Of a stretch of 64,000 nt of DNA, positions 52,598 through 61,279 are shown one piece after another; the stretch's first letter is position 1; each line of letters begins with the position of its first letter. A program made the position numbers and the translations under genes. Source of the stretch: Hymenobacter sp. YIM 151858-1 (GTDB taxonomy: Bacteria > Bacteroidota > Bacteroidia > Cytophagales > Hymenobacteraceae); assembly GCF_025979705.1 (NCBI RefSeq), contig NZ_CP110136.1:2976001-3040000 (forward strand), given 5' to 3'. The notes beneath the pieces are model-generated. The model searched no databases. It had not been told where the DNA came from and saw nothing but the letters and a program-made list of their open reading frames with translations.

Positions 52598-54490
52598 TCA
52601 GGCTAGAAAGGATAGTTCTTCGTCGCTGGCAGCATTGCGCAATACCATTTCCGTGTTGGTCAGTCGTTGGATATTGTACTCCTCGGTTTCAGTATTGAAG
52701 GTTATCCGCAACAAAGACTTGTCATCATTAGGATGCTCCCAGCGGCCATTTTCAATATCACCTCCATTAATCTTCCGACGAACCCGATTATTGGTTGAGC
52801 CATTTTCAAAGGCGTACCAGTTTCTCCTGTTATCAGGTTTTAGCCACCAAAATTGCTTGGATGTCAATGCGGCAAGAGTAATAGTTGAGGCAGCAGACAC
52901 TGCTGTAGATTGGGCCGCTTGGACCGGTACCGCAACTATTGGCGGTGACGTTACTGAGGCTACCGGAGTAGCTGGCGCAACCGCAGGCTGTGCATTCTGG
53001 GTTGGTACTGTAGGTGCAGATTTTGGTGCAACCACAGGCGTCTGTTGGGTCATGGACGGAGTATAGACTGCAACCGGCGGGTTAGCCGGAGCCCTGGGTA
53101 TGGCAGCGGCTTTTTGCTTCTCACGCTCCTGCTTGTGCCAGTCTCTGAGCATCCGTTCGGCTAAGTCATTCTGGTAAGTGGCGGTCTTCTCCAACACATT
53201 TTTCCCAAGCTCCAACTCCCGGTCAAGACGGGCCTGCTCTAATTGCTCGGCTATCCGCTGCTCGGTCTGCTGCCTCAGCCGCTCCCGGCCTTCCATAATG
53301 CTATAGTTGGTGCGGAGAGCCAACGCGAAAAGCTCCTCATGGGCGTGGAGCTGCCGGTCATATTCACCGATTGGGGTCACCATCTTCACAATAGTGGGCA
53401 GCAGTTCGATAATGAAGAACATGGCCCGAATCAGCCAGAGCATCAGGAACAAACCAGTATTGCCCCTGGAAGCATCCTCTAAAGCCGTGAACTCACGCAC
53501 AAATCCGCCACGAACCCGCTTAGGTAATTCAATTGCAATCTGGTGGTCAATCTTCGCAATAGCTGAATCAAGCTGTATCTTCTTTGTCTTTGCTTCTGCT
53601 TCCAGCCTGGCTATTAAGTCCTTGTTGTCATCAAAGTACTTCTTCCGAATAGTTTCTCTGGTAGCTATTGCGCCACTCTGGTCCCCCATCCTGGCCCGCT
53701 TGGCCCTGCGAAGATTAGTAGCGGTACCAGTTGCCTGTTTGTATCTCTGCCAAGCGTCAGATTGCTTATTGAGCTTGGAGGCCTGCCTGGGCTCTCCATC
53801 TACATAGTATGTGTACCTTATGTAAGGGACGACACGGAAAGCATCTGCTGCAATTTTTTCATTAATGGCAATGTCCCGGTCTAACCCGGCAATTTCATTC
53901 GTAATGCGTTGGACAGTTAGGTTCGCAGCTTTAAAATCCCCGGAGGGCGGATCATAATTGTTCTGGTTTGCCTGGGCACCAGCAATCTTACCTTCTACTT
54001 CAGTTCGTTCTGCAACTAATTGAGGCTTGCCATATATCCGCTCCAACTCCTTTTGAAGCGAATCCTGTGAGGCAGTATTTTGATGGCTTAATTCGTTGTC
54101 AATTTGTACATGGAAGATGTACGTTTCGAGTGGGAGTGAAATCAGAAAAGCCAGTAGGCCCGCCAATACCATCCGAGCACTGAAAGCAATTACTTTTCCC
54201 CAGCCGCCTTTAGGTTTCGTTGGGTCTTTCTTCAGTGTTACAACCATGCTGCGGTCGATGCTGAAGATGAGCATGGCCCAGACAAGTCCGAAAATGCCAG
54301 CGGCTAGTATGCTGCCCTCGCTAAAACGCCAAGCTGCGAAACCGCCGGCCATGCCAGCGAAAAGGCAGGTCATGAGGATTGTAAAGCCGATGCTGGCCTG
54401 TCGGTTGTAATCGGTCGGGCACTCCTTTAACAGGGATATTTCTGCACCGGAAAACAGCCAGCACAGGTATTGAATACGGGAATAGGGCAT
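52598..54490 (-). CDS. DUF4407 membrane protein
   Basis: A 630-residue protein. DUF4407 signature at the N-terminus: IQYLCWLFSGAEISLLKECPT then four membrane helices (about 33-53, 60-78, 100-120 and 346-367). Between helices 3 and 4 is a large loop with coiled coils. After helix 4 come a coiled coil (390-470), a Pro/Thr/Ala-rich linker (about 475-540) and a C-terminal beta-rich domain (about 545-630). The function of DUF4407 is unknown. In this operon it could be the membrane sensor or effector governed by the kinase/phosphatase pair. Confidence 0.88.
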   Translation of the reverse strand: MPYSRIQYLCWLFSGAEISLLKECPTDYNRQASIGFTILMTCLFAGMAGGFAAWRFSEGSILAAGIFGLVWAMLIFSIDRSMVVTLKKDPTKPKGGWGKVIAFSARMVLAGLLAFLISLPLETYIFHVQIDNELSHQNTASQDSLQKELERIYGKPQLVAERTEVEGKIAGAQANQNNYDPPSGDFKAANLTVQRITNEIAGLDRDIAINEKIAADAFRVVPYIRYTYYVDGEPRQASKLNKQSDAWQRYKQATGTATNLRRAKRARMGDQSGAIATRETIRKKYFDDNKDLIARLEAEAKTKKIQLDSAIAKIDHQIAIELPKRVRGGFVREFTALEDASRGNTGLFLMLWLIRAMFFIIELLPTIVKMVTPIGEYDRQLHAHEELFALALRTNYSIMEGRERLRQQTEQRIAEQLEQARLDRELELGKNVLEKTATYQNDLAERMLRDWHKQEREKQKAAAIPRAPANPPVAVYTPSMTQQTPVVAPKSAPTVPTQNAQPAVAPATPVASVTSPPIVAVPVQAAQSTAVSAASTITLAALTSKQFWWLKPDNRRNWYAFENGSTNNRVRRKINGGDIENGRWEHPNDDKSLLRITFNTETEEYNIQRLTNTEMVLRNAASDEELSFLA

Positions 54491-54503
54491 TAGTAAAGTT
54501 TAT

Positions 54504-55046
54504 TCAATGCGAGAAAACTGAGTTGAAGGCATGACGGGTAGCCAGCGTGCGGGCATAGGCACACCGGCTGGAAACGGCCGTGGCATATACAGGCACCAGC
54601 AGTACCAGCAACACCGTGAGGCGAATGGCCCACACCAACAGTTGCATGGCAGCCGGTGAGGCCTGATGAGTAACCGGACCTAAGACATAGCGCTGTACTG
54701 GCCAAGACAATAGCACCGCACCGACAGTCAGTACCACGGCATGCAGGGCGAGCCGCCGGCCGAAGCGCTCCGGCGCTGCCTCCCATACCCATGCGAATGC
54801 CCGGTGCAGACAGAATCCAGCACCTATCAGCACTATGGGGAACGAGGCCCAACCTGCCCAACCCCAGGTAGCCATACTGATGCCTAGGGCTACGGCTGTG
54901 GCAATAAGCAGTGCGGCAGCCCCAACACTCATACCCAAGCTGATAAATCGGGTGCGGTCAGTGTATGCATGGCGCAGCAGCCGGGGTTCAGCACCGGCCA
55001 ACCAAAGCAGTCCGTCCGTGGCGGAGTATGACGAAGGAGTCTGCAT
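54504..55046 (-). CDS. Short DUF4407-like membrane protein
   Basis: A 180-residue protein with four or five hydrophobic segments. Its N-terminal start (LLWLAGAEPRLLRHAYTDR followed by a hydrophobic run) aligns with the start of the DUF4407 protein next door (LCWLFSGAEISLLKECPTD). It therefore looks like a shortened paralogue keeping the membrane part and lacking the coiled coil and C-terminal domain. Its start codon shares bases with the kinase stop region, so it is tightly coupled. The two may form a heteromeric complex. Confidence 0.75.
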   Translation of the reverse strand: MQTPSSYSATDGLLWLAGAEPRLLRHAYTDRTRFISLGMSVGAAALLIATAVALGISMATWGWAGWASFPIVLIGAGFCLHRAFAWVWEAAPERFGRRLALHAVVLTVGAVLLSWPVQRYVLGPVTHQASPAAMQLLVWAIRLTVLLVLLVPVYATAVSSRCAYARTLATRHAFNSVFSH

Positions 55047-57340
55047 CAGGATTCAGAACCGGGTTGGCCGGATAGAAGACGTTCAACTTTAGCCGCCAAT
55101 GCCGTGCGCAGGCGCGCGTAGAGGTTGCCGACAGGTAATTGGGAAGAACCTGCTGGGGCAGGCGGCAACACCTGTTCGGCGAAGAGTTGTCGGCGGGCTT
55201 GGGTTGGGTCGTGCGGCATCCAGTGGCCCAGGGTGGGTGGTGGTGTCAGCGTCAGCCGGGGGGCTGGGGGCATCTTGAAGGCATCCAGGCGCGGTAAAGG
55301 TTGCACTTCGATATGCACCGCGTCGCTGGTAACAGAGTACAAGTCGTTGCGAGCTACAAGCCGGTAAGTGGTAGAGCGGCCGGGGTGCACTTCACAGCTG
55401 GATTCACCGGTGACATCCAGTCCATCGGGTTCCAGCGTCAACTGCTGGCCCTGAATGACCTGCCAACTGAAACGGACCGCCACAGTGGGGAGAATGACGG
55501 TACGGTCGGCTGAGAATTTTTTGATTTTAACCGGTTGTACGACCTCAATAGCTGTGGCCGCGCTGATGGTAGTGCGCCCATCTAAGGCTAAGGCTTCCAA
55601 CTGGTAGTCTGCGGAACCGGTCGGCTTTACATCGAAGGAGCTGCGCCCAGTGACATCGTGCGCCTTCGACCCGACATGCAGGGTTAGCTGCTGAAAATGC
55701 TTCGCCTTCCAGCGAAGCGTGGTGGCTTGGCCGGGTTTGATTTTCTGGTGCCCGGGCGCGAAGTCGGTAATGACAGGGCGCGGGAACACCTGCACCTCAG
55801 CGCTGGCCTTTGTGGACTGCCCAAACGCTGATTCTGCCCGCAATACGTAGCGGGTGGTTTCGGTGGGCTTGTGCGTGAAAAGCGTAGTGGCAGCGGCAAG
55901 CTGCTTTGCCGGGTTGTTGCCAGGAGTTACGGTTAATTTAACAGCACGGGCGGTCTGCCAGCACAGCTGAACAGGGTCGCCGACAAGTACAGTCGAAGGC
56001 TCAGGTCTGAACCCAGATATTTCAGGCGGGCGCTTATCTGTTTTTATGGTGAGGTCTTGTCTTACCTTCTGCCCACCGAAACTGGTAGCTTCCAAGGTAA
56101 AAGTTGCATCATCACTTACAGTTATGGTGGTTTCGGTGAGGTTAGTCACGTCGCCCACTCCGGAGAGTGTAAGGGAAACCGCGCCATCGGTTTGCCAGAA
56201 AATCCGGACCGGCGAAGGCTCGCTCACGACCTGAGGAGAACTATCAAACCGGGTAATTACGGCCTCAACGGCCAGCATACGGTTGAACTCCTGTAACCAG
56301 CGGTTATAAGATGGCCGTTGGTTGATATTGAAGGTACCCGAGTTAATGGTAGCAGAAAACAGCTTCAGTAAGCCGGCCGGCAGAGTAGTCAGTTGTTTCC
56401 GGTACCATGCGTAGTGGCCGGCCGCTTGCGGGTTGAATAGCGGGGAGCTGGTGTCGATATCGGGCCAGGTAAACTGGTTGAGGTAAGCCCGCATATCATT
56501 AAGCCCCAGCGTACGCAGAAAGAAAAGCGGATGCAGAGGGAATAACAGGTAGTGCAGACCTATGGCAACGGACCAAGTATCTGTGTCCAGGTTCACCTTA
56601 ACGCGGGTAGTACCGGGCTGCATCAACTGGGTCAGTACTTCTGGTGCCAGCCATTCGCCAGGCTTTCCAAAAGTCTGTGGCTCGTCCTTGGTACCAGCAG
56701 TTACCGCACCGCTGTCAAAATCGAGCAAGCATAGGGCGGGAGGCTGAACGCTAACCAAGAGGTTATGGGCATTCAGATCAGCATGGATAAAGTTTAGCTG
56801 CGTGAGGGCTTGAAAGCCGCGTATCAGGTCCACCCCCAGCCGTAGGCGCTGTGTTTGGTCCAAGCCATAAAAAGCCTGGTACCGGCGCTGTCGTTCATTT
56901 GGGTCGTCGTGGTCGAACAGGTCGTTGAACTCCCCAAATGGAGGTAGTGGCAGCAATTCGGCAATATACCCGCGCACTGGTTCGCCTGTGTCGTCGCGGT
57001 GGCCGGCAAAGCTCAGTTGGGGTAATGCCCGTAATAATGGGAGGTCACGCAGCGAAGTGCGGCCCTGAGCCGCAGAGTCAAGCTCGTGCTGCGCAATCTG
57101 GCCCTGTAGCTTTCGGATAGTTGAATAGCCAGCCAAGGCCACTCCTGCACCATCTTCAAACAGCAGCTTGACAGCCAAAGGCTTGGCGAACGGCTTGCCA
57201 TTCAGAGTCAGGCCCTTATATACCTCTCCGTAAGCGCCACTGGCAAATGCTTTGTCAGCCAGACCAATCTGCTGAATGCCGCCTGCCAACTCGGGCCATA
57301 AACCAGATGAGAGGGAATCATCAATTGTCAGAAGTAGCAT
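55046..57340 (-). CDS. Ser/Thr protein kinase fused to Ig-like repeats
   Basis: A 764-residue protein. The N-terminal kinase (about 30-345) has a Gly loop FASGAYGEVYKG, the ATP Lys in PLAVKLLF (Lys58), a catalytic loop FIHADLNAHNLLV (HAD for HRD, residues 186-188) and DFDS in place of DFG (207-209). The metal-binding Asp and Asn are kept, so activity is plausible. There follow four tandem Ig/beta-sandwich repeats (about 360-690), each with a W and a Y-x-L motif, and a Pro-rich linker. There is no membrane helix, so these Ig-like modules are cytoplasmic. It overlaps the PP2C gene by 20 bp. Confidence 0.85.
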   Translation of the reverse strand: MLLLTIDDSLSSGLWPELAGGIQQIGLADKAFASGAYGEVYKGLTLNGKPFAKPLAVKLLFEDGAGVALAGYSTIRKLQGQIAQHELDSAAQGRTSLRDLPLLRALPQLSFAGHRDDTGEPVRGYIAELLPLPPFGEFNDLFDHDDPNERQRRYQAFYGLDQTQRLRLGVDLIRGFQALTQLNFIHADLNAHNLLVSVQPPALCLLDFDSGAVTAGTKDEPQTFGKPGEWLAPEVLTQLMQPGTTRVKVNLDTDTWSVAIGLHYLLFPLHPLFFLRTLGLNDMRAYLNQFTWPDIDTSSPLFNPQAAGHYAWYRKQLTTLPAGLLKLFSATINSGTFNINQRPSYNRWLQEFNRMLAVEAVITRFDSSPQVVSEPSPVRIFWQTDGAVSLTLSGVGDVTNLTETTITVSDDATFTLEATSFGGQKVRQDLTIKTDKRPPEISGFRPEPSTVLVGDPVQLCWQTARAVKLTVTPGNNPAKQLAAATTLFTHKPTETTRYVLRAESAFGQSTKASAEVQVFPRPVITDFAPGHQKIKPGQATTLRWKAKHFQQLTLHVGSKAHDVTGRSSFDVKPTGSADYQLEALALDGRTTISAATAIEVVQPVKIKKFSADRTVILPTVAVRFSWQVIQGQQLTLEPDGLDVTGESSCEVHPGRSTTYRLVARNDLYSVTSDAVHIEVQPLPRLDAFKMPPAPRLTLTPPPTLGHWMPHDPTQARRQLFAEQVLPPAPAGSSQLPVGNLYARLRTALAAKVERLLSGQPGSES

Positions 57341-58190
57341 CGGCAGGCACTGTCACAGGTTGGGAGAGAAAAGCCATTGCCTGTCCCGTCACCAACACGC
57401 CTATAGAGGCATCGTCGTCTAACTGCTTTTCGATGGACTGCAGGTAGCTAATAAGCGCCTCCTGCAACAGAGAGTTAGTTGGACAGGGATGTATCAGGAC
57501 TTCGCGCAAAACGCGCACGAGCCCCAGAGCTTGGGCATCAGCCCGCACCCAAAGGCCTGTCTCGTTCTGACCTAGCAGGGGCTGGTCAGCCGAGTAAATC
57601 CCATCCGTACAGAGCACGAAAATATCGCCCTGCACCGGGTCCTTGGCTACATCCAGAACGGTGGGCTGAGCCTCGGATGCTAAGTCATTTCCTGACAGTA
57701 GTCGGTAGAGCTGCTCGGACCCATCTCCGTCTTTACTATGAGGGTTAAGATAGTTGCTTACTGACCACGGCAGTAGCTGGCGCTCAGGCTCGCGGATGGC
57801 CTGGGGACGGACATGCCAAATGGCACCATTACCTACGTATGCCACCCGTACCGCATCGGCTGTCTCCTCCACCAGCAACAGCGTAGTAGCATAATGGCCA
57901 GCCTCTTCGCCTGTATGGCCTTCACTGCGGGCGTAAGTAATGATACGTTGCTTGGCAGCGGCAAATACAGCCGGATAGTCCAGACGCTCTGTAGCAGCGC
58001 TAAGCTGGTCGCCCATGAAAGCAACCGCCTGCTGAGCGGCCGGACCGCCATGCCGCAGCCCGCCTAGTCCATCAGCCAGAATCACTGCATTGCGGCCGGC
58101 TCGGGGAAGTGCCCGGCAAGCGTCCTGATTGTCAGCCTTGCGCCCTTGGCTAACAGCTACGCACAGGCCAGTATAAGAGGTTTCCGACAC
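57321..58190 (-). CDS. PP2C-type protein phosphatase
   Basis: A 289-residue metal-dependent Ser/Thr phosphatase. The PP2C motifs are SQGRKADNQDACR (metal Asp region), VILADGLGGLRHGGPAAQQAV (Asp40 with GLGG), FVLCTDGIYSADQP and the C-terminal DDDASIGVLV. It is expected to reverse the neighbouring kinase. It lies 2 bp after the VWA gene and overlaps the kinase gene start, the arrangement of the TerY-P triads described in comparative genomics of Ter stress systems. Confidence 0.9.
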   Translation of the reverse strand: MSETSYTGLCVAVSQGRKADNQDACRALPRAGRNAVILADGLGGLRHGGPAAQQAVAFMGDQLSAATERLDYPAVFAAAKQRIITYARSEGHTGEEAGHYATTLLLVEETADAVRVAYVGNGAIWHVRPQAIREPERQLLPWSVSNYLNPHSKDGDGSEQLYRLLSGNDLASEAQPTVLDVAKDPVQGDIFVLCTDGIYSADQPLLGQNETGLWVRADAQALGLVRVLREVLIHPCPTNSLLQEALISYLQSIEKQLDDDASIGVLVTGQAMAFLSQPVTVPADATSDN

Positions 58191-58192
58191 GT

Positions 58193-58888
58193 TTACAGGT
58201 CGGCTATAGTGCGTGTGGCCAAGGCAACGTTTGCTGACATTGACTTTTTGAAAAAGTCGCGCAGACCAGCTTCATCATAGGTCGTCTTGTACCGGCTGTC
58301 ATCACCGACAACATCACGCATTAGTTCCTTTGCCGCCGCTGCTTCCTGTGGTGCAGTGGGACGCAATACATCACGGGGGGTGAATAGTGTGCCGAATAAC
58401 TCCACACCAGCTTGGCGACGGAGACGCTCAGCCACTTGCCGGGTATGGTCAGGATGAAGGCATAGGCCGTCGGTTAGAATAACGATGTGAGCCGTATGGG
58501 GCACGCCTCCCTGTGCTTCGGGTGCTGCTAAGTGGGCTAAAGCTATTTTCTCTGCTTTCTCCAGTGCTGCACCGATGTTTGTGGTATCTCCATGGCCCAG
58601 AAGCGGGTTGTAGTCCGCGTCTTCGTCTATTTGGGTCAGAGGGGTTGAAGGAGTATGTTCTTCTGCTACTTCGCCAAATGTGATAACTGCAATAGAGAAG
58701 TTATTGGCTTTAGAGCTTCCCTTGAAGAAGCCCAGGAAATCTTTGACTGCCTGATTTACATCACTTGCCAAGGGCCGGCCACCTTTACCTTCGCGTTTCA
58801 TTGATCCGCTGCCATCAAGCAGCAGAATACCTAGCTGGTGCCAAGTACGGGGCGACGCCATAGGCCCTAAGGCCATTAAATCATTCAT
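58193..58888 (-). CDS. VWA-domain protein (TerY-like)
   Basis: A 231-residue von Willebrand A domain protein. The metal-ion-dependent adhesion site is complete: DGSGS (Asp25, Ser27, Ser29), the Thr in GHGDTTNIGAAL, and the Asp in HIVILTDG. TerY-type VWA proteins act in the cytoplasm as binding or scaffold partners of a PP2C and a kinase. It is the first gene of the leftward operon. No -7 element was found in the 200 bp before it. Confidence 0.88.
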   Translation of the reverse strand: MNDLMALGPMASPRTWHQLGILLLDGSGSMKREGKGGRPLASDVNQAVKDFLGFFKGSSKANNFSIAVITFGEVAEEHTPSTPLTQIDEDADYNPLLGHGDTTNIGAALEKAEKIALAHLAAPEAQGGVPHTAHIVILTDGLCLHPDHTRQVAERLRRQAGVELFGTLFTPRDVLRPTAPQEAAAAKELMRDVVGDDSRYKTTYDEAGLRDFFKKSMSANVALATRTIADL

Positions 58889-59110
58889 AACCAGAAAACA
58901 GGTTTGTTATTAGGGGTGGATTGATGAGCAAGATAAGGTTCTAGGACGGAAACAGGATAATTCGGACAATTTCCTCTTCATTATGATCGGTGCATCGTTC
59001 AAGGTTTACAAGCTGAATGATGGACGACACTGTCAGTTGCAACAGCCATTAACGGCCATACAACCGTCCCCCTACCGTTGGTGAATGAGAAATTGTGGCG
59101 GCTACAGTGA
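58889..59110. other. Upstream region of the VWA operon
   Basis: A 222-bp AT-richer region that must contain the leftward promoter, but no TAnnTTTG match with sensible placing was found. No gene is visible. Confidence 0.4.
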
Positions 59111-59341
59111 AGCAGCAAACGGCTGTGCGCGCAGGGCCGTACGGCGCCAATACATATCGTGACCTACAAGCGTGGCAGGAAGTCGACGCATAACCTAGTA
59201 CCTGCTCTGGCCCCAGACGTGATTTTTATGCTGGTCGGCGGAACTGCGGCGGCGGTTCGCGCAGCTGGTAAAGGCGGCCCGGCGGTGCGCTGGGGCGGGG
59301 ACTGGCCGGGGTGGAAGGCCCGGCCGCATTTCGAGGTGTAG
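59111..59341 (+). pseudogene. Truncated, frameshifted copy of the M15 peptidase gene
   Basis: From 59111 on, the DNA aligns with the 3' part of the M15 gene at 51760-52007, including CGCAGGGCCG, the zinc motif now reading STHNLVPALAPDVIF, and an identical VRWGGDWPGW. The final codons differ by one residue (KARPHFEV). About 24 bp in the middle (around the LLAGGQVSW codons) are lost, shifting the frame in places, and the N-terminal 58 codons are missing. It cannot give a working enzyme. It marks the right side of the VWA/kinase cassette. Confidence 0.8.
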
Positions 59342-59410
59342 CTATTCGGGGCTCGTACTTGTGCAAGTGCTGGCTCCGATGCTATTTGCCGCCTCACTTA
59401 CGCCGGTCCA

Positions 59411-60124
59411 ATGCTTCATGCCATAAGAAACAACAAGGCAGGCCGCAACTTTCAGGATGCCGTGAACTGGCGGGCGTTGTTCGGCGCGTCGGAGGATTCG
59501 CTTACTTCCTCGGTATTCGGGCACTTATTCTACCTGCCTGCAAACCTGTTGTGGGAGGTGTTGTGCAAAGGGGCATACAACCTGGAATTACCTTGCCAGT
59601 CCTCGCCAGAAATTATCAGTTATGAGTTCTGGCCAAGGTGGGATGCTACGTACACTGCCAACACGTACAGCGTGGAGCCCGACGTTTTTGTTCGCACATC
59701 GGAATTTGATCTGATAATTGAGGCAAAGCGTCACGACTACGGGCAGCAAAACCCTAAGCAGTGGCGTGACCAGGTGCAGGCGTATTTCAATGAGTATGGC
59801 TGTGAGAAAAACGTGTTCCTGCTGGCCGTTGGGGGAATTGACCACGGCGATGAACAGCCAACACATCTGACCTTCCCAGGTCGCACGGTATTAGTGTACA
59901 AATGCCGGTGGCGCACTCTGCTGGGGGCTCTGCGCACCGCCCAGCAGCAGCTACCGCCTGATGCACCACACCTCAGCCACTTGCTCAAAGACCTGATAGC
60001 CGGTTTCGGTCTGCACGGCTACGCCACCAACGACTGGCTGGCGACGATGCCTGGCAGTGAGCTGACAAGGCTCAGGCAGGTCAACGGACTGCAGACGTTG
60101 CTGAGCAAATCCTCCCAATTCTGA
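59411..60124 (+). CDS. PD-(D/E)XK nuclease-like protein
   Basis: A 237-residue protein with a restriction-type core: VEPDVFVRTSEFDLIIEAKRH (Glu89, Asp91, then Glu104-Ala-Lys106) and a downstream QWRDQVQAYFNEYG helix carrying the usual Gln. The helical N-terminus (FQDAVNWRALFGASEDSLTS) and the C-terminal third have no known motif. There is no methyltransferase or helicase beside it. It is followed after 49 bp by a second unknown gene, suggesting a two-gene unit. Start by first Met in frame with the conserved N-terminal helix. Confidence 0.7.
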   Translation: MLHAIRNNKAGRNFQDAVNWRALFGASEDSLTSSVFGHLFYLPANLLWEVLCKGAYNLELPCQSSPEIISYEFWPRWDATYTANTYSVEPDVFVRTSEFDLIIEAKRHDYGQQNPKQWRDQVQAYFNEYGCEKNVFLLAVGGIDHGDEQPTHLTFPGRTVLVYKCRWRTLLGALRTAQQQLPPDAPHLSHLLKDLIAGFGLHGYATNDWLATMPGSELTRLRQVNGLQTLLSKSSQF

Positions 60125-60173
60125 TTACATACCCCGGCTCGGCAAGTGCAGCGCCAACTGACACCCGTATTTT

Positions 60174-60809
60174 ATGAGTGAGCTTACCCAGGAAGATTTA
60201 GCGGCAGTGGCCCTTGACGTGCGCAAGGCCTACCGGCTCCTGTACCTGTTTCAATCACGGGTGATGGACACCGTAAAGTTTATAGCTGAGCAACTCGGCC
60301 GCAACTACCATGGCGGTTGGTGCTGGTTCAGCAATGTAACGCCCCGGGATGGACGGGGCAGCTTGGACAACTGGGCTTGGGACTGGCTTAACATGTACCA
60401 TTACGAGTTCTTCCTGGGAGAGGAACTGGTAGGGGAGCATCGGATTAGACTGGCGGTGGTTTTGCAAAGCGACACCGGCTTTTATGACCAAGCTGGTGCT
60501 GAGCAAACCGACATCCGCTCTTTCGCGCCGGTTGAGGTATCGGAAACCCGTCTGCGCTTCCTCATCGGAAAAAATACCTGGCACGGGGAGTTTGAAAGTG
60601 AATTTTCCCCTACTGCTGTACGGGCTTGCACGGGCTATACCAACCTGAAAACGGCGGACGGGAACGGTACTCTGATTACAAAAGCCTTTCCCATAACAGC
60701 ATTCCTCGACGAACAAAGCACCCGTCAGGTGCTGGCTGAATTTGTGGCTCACTGTCACCTGCACGGCATTCCGGAAATCGGCTTAACAGGCTCTCCCGTC
60801 ACTCCTTAG
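60174..60809 (+). CDS. Unknown partner of PD-(D/E)XK protein
   Basis: A 211-residue soluble protein (MSELTQEDLAAVALDVRKAY). The N-terminal amphipathic helix pair (YRLLYLFQSRVMDTVKFIAEQLG) is followed by an aromatic-rich strand segment (GGWCWFSNVTPRD, WAWDWLNMYHYEFFLG) and a C-terminal alpha/beta part. No family is recognised. Direction and 49-bp spacing link it to the nuclease-like gene, perhaps as a sensor or inhibitor. Confidence 0.65.
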   Translation: MSELTQEDLAAVALDVRKAYRLLYLFQSRVMDTVKFIAEQLGRNYHGGWCWFSNVTPRDGRGSLDNWAWDWLNMYHYEFFLGEELVGEHRIRLAVVLQSDTGFYDQAGAEQTDIRSFAPVEVSETRLRFLIGKNTWHGEFESEFSPTAVRACTGYTNLKTADGNGTLITKAFPITAFLDEQSTRQVLAEFVAHCHLHGIPEIGLTGSPVTP

Positions 60810-60884
60810 CACCCGACAAGATTATCGTGCTTAACTTGTGGTGGTTATCGGCAGTTTTCTCTGCGGGTACACTATCCTCATCCT

Positions 60885-61220
60885 ATGCAAGCCTACCTCT
60901 GTATTCCGAATGAGCAGCCGCGGCCGGTGGCCACGGATGGCCTGTGCCTGCCGCACCCGGAGTCAGGCTACGCGCAGCTGACGGACCGGGAAGCGGAACT
61001 GCTGGGCTGCAGCCGGCAGATGGTGGATATTCTGGCTTCGGGCAGAACCCATGTGGCGTATTCCATCTTCGACTACGAGGGAGGGGAAGCAAACTTGGCG
61101 GCCATGCAGCTGCTGGCCGGTAAATGGGGCTGGGAGTTTGATATGAACGAAGAGCCGGAGGTATTGAAGGGGCCCGTGCTGATTGTGTTTGAGGAAACGG
61201 CTGATGCCGTGCCGGCATAA
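60885..61220 (+). CDS. Small hypothetical element protein
   Basis: A 111-residue acidic protein starting MQAYLCIPNEQPRPVATDG. It contains LTDREAELLGCSRQMVDIL and a Gly/Glu-rich piece before FEETADAVPA. The GC-rich codon use is that of the element's own genes, so it marks the return from cargo B to the phage-type module. Confidence 0.55.
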   Translation: MQAYLCIPNEQPRPVATDGLCLPHPESGYAQLTDREAELLGCSRQMVDILASGRTHVAYSIFDYEGGEANLAAMQLLAGKWGWEFDMNEEPEVLKGPVLIVFEETADAVPA

Positions 61221-61279
61221 TGCCTAGAGCAGCTAAAGGCTGAAAGACGCCCATAGCTACCCTGACCGTCATTGCTCTT

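Noticed and set aside
52398-58888. Tellurite-resistance operon
   Set aside because: Only the TerY-P-type triad is present; no TerB, TerC, TerD, TerE or TerZ-like protein was seen, so a tellurite function should not be assumed.
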